Assembly: GCF_000425485.1 (NCBI RefSeq)
Contig: NZ_AUDN01000008.1
Span: forward strand, 1 to 64,000
Direction of reading: 5' to 3'
From: Flavobacterium tegetincola DSM 22377
Lineage (GTDB): Bacteria > Bacteroidota > Bacteroidia > Flavobacteriales > Flavobacteriaceae
Length of the DNA: 64,000 nucleotides
Shown here: positions 59,985 to 64,000 of the stretch, in pieces
Layout: every line of letters begins with the position of its first letter
Numbering within the stretch: position 1 is the first letter of the stretch
Made by a program: the position numbers and the translations under genes
Notes under the pieces: model-generated
Database searches by the model: none
Told to the model about the DNA's origin: nothing
Seen by the model: only the letters and a program-made list of their open reading frames with translations

Positions 59985-61325
59985 CTATTTTAAAAATTCA
60001 ATTAAATCCCCTTCGTTTAACTTACTGTTTGCCAATTTCCATGATTTAAAAATTTGAAAAATAACTATGATAAAGACAAGGGGCAGAATAAATAAGGAAA
60101 CTACTTTTAAAAATTTATTTTTCTTAAACTTATAAGGCACCAAAGACGGCAATATGGAATGAACTATGTAATAAAATGTGGTTTTATTTCCAAAATATTT
60201 TCTCGAAAAATATAAAACACTTGGCACAGGCCGTGGTCCAAAAAAGCTTTTAGGTCGCCATGCATCCCAACTTCCACCATTAATTCGTAACCCACCTTCT
60301 GGAGCCTTGACATCGATGCAATAGGCAACCGGATTGGAAACCAATTTAAATCCGCTGGTGTATAACCGAAGACCAAATTCTCCATCGCCCATGCGCTGTT
60401 TTTCAAACTGTCTGTCAAAAAAACCAACCTGCTCAAATGCACTTTTTCGCAGCAGTGCATTTCCGGTGGCAAACTGTTCTCCATATTTAAAATAACTTCG
60501 CTCTTTGGGTATGGTACTTCCTTCCGGAAAAAAAACACCACATGATACATCTGCTTTATAAAAATCTATCGTTTTTAGATGGTCTTCGATTAGATTTTTA
60601 GGAATTAGAATATCATCTTCCGACATGAGGATAAATGTACCTCGTGCAGATCGAATCGCTTCATTCCTTGCTTTCCAGAGTGCTTTTTCTTCTTGATACC
60701 AAAATTTTATATCTAAGTTCCAACCTTGATAAAACTCCTTTTTAAAGTCATCTGTTTGATCCACCACAATGACTTCAAAGTTTTTAAACGTCTGATTTTC
60801 CAAATCAAAGAAAACATCTTTTAAGTAGGAATAGCGGTTTAGAGTAGGAATGATTACGGAAACCAATGGATTTGAAACGATCAGTTGACTTTCAAAATTT
60901 TCATAATCCGCATTATTCAGAATAGTTTTAGCATGGTTCACTCGTTTGACTTTTCTGTTTTTTAAAAAACCATGGATTTCCTTGAGCGGATTATGAAAAG
61001 TCAGAATCCGAAGTAGCAACACATAACTTACCCATGCCTTATGGAAATTTTTACATAAAAAGCGGTATTCATCTTGTATTGGGAAATTGTTTGTAGCCCA
61101 TATATCTACACCTTCTTGCACGGATGTGGATAAATATCCGGATTGAAATGCGGTCCACGCCAAATCATGAGATTGAGCCACTTTGCTTGTATAGTTGCCG
61201 TCAATTTCTAAAAAAACCCCATCTTTTTGCAGCTGACTTTCCGTCGGAAAATAACAGAAATCTTTACCTGGCCTCAAATTAAAGTACCAAATGGGTTTTA
61301 AATATTTTAGATGGTTAAAGATCAT
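59985..61325 (-). CDS. GT2-type glycosyltransferase
   Basis: This 446-residue protein has a GT-A domain from about 152: PLVSVIIPTLNRYSYLKDVF, VVDQTDDFKKEFYQ, ARNEAIRSARGTFILMSEDDILIP with the metal-binding DD, and RMGDGEFGLRLY as the acceptor-side ED-like motif. The first 150 residues have no clear fold. One hydrophobic helix near the C-terminus (FILPLVFIIVIFQIF) suggests membrane attachment. It overlaps the upstream gene by 11 bp. Confidence 0.9.
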   Translation of the reverse strand: MIFNHLKYLKPIWYFNLRPGKDFCYFPTESQLQKDGVFLEIDGNYTSKVAQSHDLAWTAFQSGYLSTSVQEGVDIWATNNFPIQDEYRFLCKNFHKAWVSYVLLLRILTFHNPLKEIHGFLKNRKVKRVNHAKTILNNADYENFESQLIVSNPLVSVIIPTLNRYSYLKDVFFDLENQTFKNFEVIVVDQTDDFKKEFYQGWNLDIKFWYQEEKALWKARNEAIRSARGTFILMSEDDILIPKNLIEDHLKTIDFYKADVSCGVFFPEGSTIPKERSYFKYGEQFATGNALLRKSAFEQVGFFDRQFEKQRMGDGEFGLRLYTSGFKLVSNPVAYCIDVKAPEGGLRINGGSWDAWRPKSFFGPRPVPSVLYFSRKYFGNKTTFYYIVHSILPSLVPYKFKKNKFLKVVSLFILPLVFIIVIFQIFKSWKLANSKLNEGDLIEFLK

Positions 61326-62445
61326 AATTTATTGCTTTTGACAACTTAAGGAAATTACTAGCAAAAATAACATTTCTATCATCAATCAAATAGGCAAAGC
61401 GCTCTTTTCCAATTTTATCAATAATAATTGTTCTAAAATTATTATCTACGGCATCTTCAATTACAGAACTCCACGGAGATACCACAATCAGGTTTTTAAT
61501 TCTGTTTGATTCCAGCCAATTTCTAGAATCGTCAAATATAATTTTTGCTTTGGTACTCTGCACTTGAATTTTAAATAACTCAATTTTACTTTTTTCACGT
61601 GGGTGTAATCTAATGAAAACGGTTACATTTTCCGTTTGTTTAACTTGCTGGAGATACGCTGAAAAAACAGGATGTATTCCGTTAAACTCTACAGTTGAAG
61701 CGTACAAGATGTATTTTCCATCCTTATGTAAAGCATTAGATTGTGCATAAGGCAAAATTTCGTATTCAATTCTTGGAAAATTTTTATTTAAATGTTGCTT
61801 GAGGTAATCTATAGTCTTACTGTTTTTAACATAAAATTTATCTGCAATTTTTATCTCTGAATGTATTGCGTAAGCCGGAAAATTTATGATGGTCCCATGT
61901 TGCACTTCTATAAGGTTAAAGGTCTTTCGGCAACTTGAAAATACAAGCGACAATCCGTTTAAATTGTAGTATAATAATGAATAGACGTTTGGATATTTTG
62001 CGAATTTTAAGATGAACTTGTTTATAATTTTATAGCTGTAATAAACATTATAATTTTTTTTACCTAAAAATTTATATACGAAACTAAATAGTTTTACTAA
62101 TCCACCAATGTTATACACTTTTACTCCATTTACCCAATCGATGATGGTATCTCGTCCACGATTAATATAAATAAGATTCGAAAGGTGTAACGGCTCTACT
62201 ATCCGATCCCGGTAAACGCCATCAACCTTAAGACATATTCCTTCACCAGTATAAACAAAATTGAATTTTTTTGACCGGTTAAAGACCAGTCTTGTAATTA
62301 GTAGAAAAAGGTCTTTAAATGAGGTAACGATCTTATAAATATTTGAATATTGTGGACTAGTGTCAGTTATGACATAATTTGATGCTTGAGCATTTTTTAG
62401 TTCATCTTGAACCTTTTTAATAAATTCTCTTTCAAAATCCATCAA
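61315..62445 (-). CDS. GT-B-like protein resembling sialyl/polysialyltransferases
   Basis: This 376-residue protein is not a standard glycosyltransferase family I can name. The C-terminal half has VFIRLHPREKSK, a His-Pro motif as in bacterial sialyltransferases, and LIVVSPWSSVIEDAVDN, a Ser-Ser motif. The middle has LIEVQHGTIINFPAY, which is common to polysialyltransferase-like and capsule-polymer proteins. It may transfer an acidic sugar such as a nonulosonic acid, but no nonulosonate synthesis gene is in the window. It lies between two GT2 genes, overlapping the next by 11 bp. Confidence 0.7.
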   Translation of the reverse strand: MMDFEREFIKKVQDELKNAQASNYVITDTSPQYSNIYKIVTSFKDLFLLITRLVFNRSKKFNFVYTGEGICLKVDGVYRDRIVEPLHLSNLIYINRGRDTIIDWVNGVKVYNIGGLVKLFSFVYKFLGKKNYNVYYSYKIINKFILKFAKYPNVYSLLYYNLNGLSLVFSSCRKTFNLIEVQHGTIINFPAYAIHSEIKIADKFYVKNSKTIDYLKQHLNKNFPRIEYEILPYAQSNALHKDGKYILYASTVEFNGIHPVFSAYLQQVKQTENVTVFIRLHPREKSKIELFKIQVQSTKAKIIFDDSRNWLESNRIKNLIVVSPWSSVIEDAVDNNFRTIIIDKIGKERFAYLIDDRNVIFASNFLKLSKAINYDL

Positions 62446-62502
62446 TCTATTGCTATTTTAAACTTTTATCTTGTCCTGATTTAATACCATTTACCGGATG
62501 TT

Positions 62503-63450
62503 TTAAAAAACACTTTTATACTTAGCTTTCAAGTAGCTGAGCAATACTTTAATTGCTTTTCTTTTATGAAAGTGCCTGAACAAATTAAAAGGGGTGAATA
62601 AATAATCAATGTTTTCTTTAAATATGAGTTGTAAAAGTGCCTTGTCATTACCTGCTACTTGTATAAATTTAGCATATTTTCCTAACTTCCTTTTCTCAAT
62701 TATGCTTTCAAGCGCGTCGTTTTTCTTATATATTTCTTCAACATATTTCTGACTGATGATCATCGCGTTTAAAGCGTTAAAATTACTTTTATTATAACTT
62801 GCCGATGCATTATTATCAAAATAAAAATAAACTACTTTATCTATATTAATTATCTTTTTACAATTTTGCAAAAGCTGAAAAAAAAGAAATTCATCCGATG
62901 ATTTTGAAAAATCTTTATGTGTTATTATTGGATAGTTAAACAGTTCACTTTTATAAATTTTGTTCCAAAGATAGTGCGGTGTTTCGGACGTCAAGGTAGA
63001 CTTAGCTACGCTCCATTTATCATTACCATAATTCAATTGATTTTTAAATACGTTTCCTGTCTGTCCGTTAGGGTAAACTCGTTGAAAATTACCTAAACAT
63101 ATATCCGCATTAGGGTCAATAATCATTGCTGAATATAATAAATTTAAGGAATCTTCCGGCAGAAAATCATCCGGATCACAAAAAGTTAAGTAAGTTCCAC
63201 AAGCATTGGAGTAACCGACCATTCTTGACCAAGCAGCTCCTGAATTTTCTTGATTATCAATAATTGTAATTCGAATGTCCTTTTCGGCATAACTTTCGGC
63301 AATATTTCGAGATTGATCAGGACTGGCATCATTTACCACTATTATTTCAAAATCCTGAAAAGTCTGATTTAAGATAGAATCCAAACATCTAGAAATATAT
63401 TTCTCTACATTATAGACTGGTATTATTATGGAAACTGAAGGATTATTCAT
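62503..63450 (-). CDS. GT2-family glycosyltransferase
   Basis: This 315-residue GT-A enzyme starts PSVSIIIPVYNVEKYISRCL. It carries VNDASPDQSRNIAESY, AAWSRMVGYSNACGTYLTFCDPDDF with the metal-binding DPDD, and SSDEFLFFQLL as the acceptor-side motif. The C-terminus is basic. The ATG overlaps the stop of the upstream gene by one base, so the two are coupled. It adds a sugar to the surface polysaccharide; which one is unknown. Confidence 0.93.
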   Translation of the reverse strand: MNNPSVSIIIPVYNVEKYISRCLDSILNQTFQDFEIIVVNDASPDQSRNIAESYAEKDIRITIIDNQENSGAAWSRMVGYSNACGTYLTFCDPDDFLPEDSLNLLYSAMIIDPNADICLGNFQRVYPNGQTGNVFKNQLNYGNDKWSVAKSTLTSETPHYLWNKIYKSELFNYPIITHKDFSKSSDEFLFFQLLQNCKKIINIDKVVYFYFDNNASASYNKSNFNALNAMIISQKYVEEIYKKNDALESIIEKRKLGKYAKFIQVAGNDKALLQLIFKENIDYLFTPFNLFRHFHKRKAIKVLLSYLKAKYKSVF

Positions 63451-64000
63451 TACTTTACAAATGTAGGGTTTGCAATTTTACTTATAATTTTATTTTGTTC
63501 AATTTGCTTTCTATTTAAATCATTTAATATTTTAATTTTTTTCAGAATCTCTTTTGATAGTTTTAAGTTCAATACTAAACAGGATTTGAAAGCTATTTTG
63601 TACAACTTTCTATATTCCAAATTGAATGAGTAATTTATTATTGGATTCGATACTTTAAGAATAAGTCCTCTTTTATAAGTTATCAATTGATTGTCAAAAT
63701 AAATATTACTGCTACGTTCCTCTCTATCATGATAAATTATGGCGGTTGGTAAAACTCCTAATTTAAGTTTATGAAAATATAATCTATGAATGTAATTATC
63801 ATCTTCACCATAATGAAAAAACGATGGATTAAATCCTCCTACCTTTTCCATACAACCTTTAGATAATAACCAACTTGCGGCGTTAACAAAGCTAACTTCA
63901 TAAAGCTCTTTTTTTAGCCTACTAGTAAGAATATCTGAAAATAAGTCTTGACACTTAGAAGGTATGATATAATTTGAAAATTTATAGTCTAATGCTTTTC
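63450..64000 (-). CDS. GT2-family glycosyltransferase, 5' part outside the window
   Basis: The frame is open from the window edge to 63450, giving 182 visible residues. An ATG at 63851 is internal: in-frame codons upstream read NAASWLLSKGC directly before MEKVGGFNPSF. The visible part is the C-terminal half of a GT2 enzyme: the helix NAASWLLSKG, then HYGEDDNYIHRLYFHKL with the ED(D) acceptor motif and AIIYHDREER. It continues the polysaccharide operon beyond the window. Confidence 0.88.
   Translation of the reverse strand, partial: KALDYKFSNYIIPSKCQDLFSDILTSRLKKELYEVSFVNAASWLLSKGCMEKVGGFNPSFFHYGEDDNYIHRLYFHKLKLGVLPTAIIYHDREERSSNIYFDNQLITYKRGLILKVSNPIINYSFNLEYRKLYKIAFKSCLVLNLKLSKEILKKIKILNDLNRKQIEQNKIISKIANPTFVK

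Overview
The window looks like chromosomal DNA from a Flavobacteriaceae bacterium close to Flavobacterium. The evidence is: low G+C; a secreted protein with a type IX secretion (T9SS) sorting tail; a PorV/PorQ-type outer-membrane protein; several lipoboxes ending in SC; Bacteroidota-type promoter motifs (TAnnTTTG, one with a perfect TTTG 19 nt upstream, in front of a tRNA); and many families typical of the group. About 60 protein genes, one tRNA-Thr and a set of intrinsic terminators can be supported. No rRNA, CRISPR array, complete insertion sequence or prophage is visible.

Layout. 1-2.2 kb: an accessory patch with a very A+T-rich solo SIR2-family NADase-like gene (candidate anti-phage gene) and a bulged, attC-like hairpin just behind it. 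2.2-3.9 kb: an unrecognised helical protein, a perfect 21-bp tandem array (about 17 units) and a YegP/DUF1508 protein. 4-12 kb: an S9 peptidase, a ParE-type toxin-antitoxin pair, an ABC ATPase, an ABC1/UbiB-like kinase with a TetR-like partner, an OmpA-type lipoprotein and a lipocalin-like lipoprotein. 12-25 kb: htpG, a two-component system with a TPR sensor kinase, an EamA transporter, alkB, a sterol-desaturase-like enzyme, a DUF2089/membrane/hydrolase triad, an M61 peptidase and a DUF4369 lipoprotein. 25-34 kb: tRNA-Thr, manA, a PTPS/QueD-like gene, idi, an FAD dehydrogenase, a membrane-protein gene broken by one in-frame stop beside its Xre regulator, and the T9SS protein.

36-44 kb holds a coherent arsenosugar biosynthesis cluster: purine nucleoside phosphorylase, DUF547 protein, peroxidase-like protein, the radical SAM enzyme ArsS, both arsenosugar glycosyltransferase families (TIGR04282 and TIGR04283), a PlsC-like acyltransferase, a two-domain VOC protein and an SDR reductase. 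It is arranged as two converging gene sets between two different recQ genes. No arsM methyltransferase and no classical ars resistance gene lies in the window. I infer that the cluster could make an arsenosugar or arsenosugar lipid.

45-54 kb carries envelope housekeeping genes (kdsD-tatC-lptB run, pssA, GH25 lysozyme, PorV-like and DUF4105 membrane proteins). 55 kb to the end is a minus-strand surface-polysaccharide operon: priming transferase, Wzy-like polymerase, five glycosyltransferases and one GT-B protein resembling bacterial sialyl/polysialyltransferases. It runs off the window.

The most interesting non-coding signal is a dispersed RNA-like element: two closely similar copies (about 8286-8379 and 27997-28131) and one divergent copy (about 30842-30912). 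Short junction blocks are conserved while stem sequences differ yet stay complementary, which points to a structured RNA. It may belong to a known flavobacterial motif such as Flavo-1, which I cannot check here.
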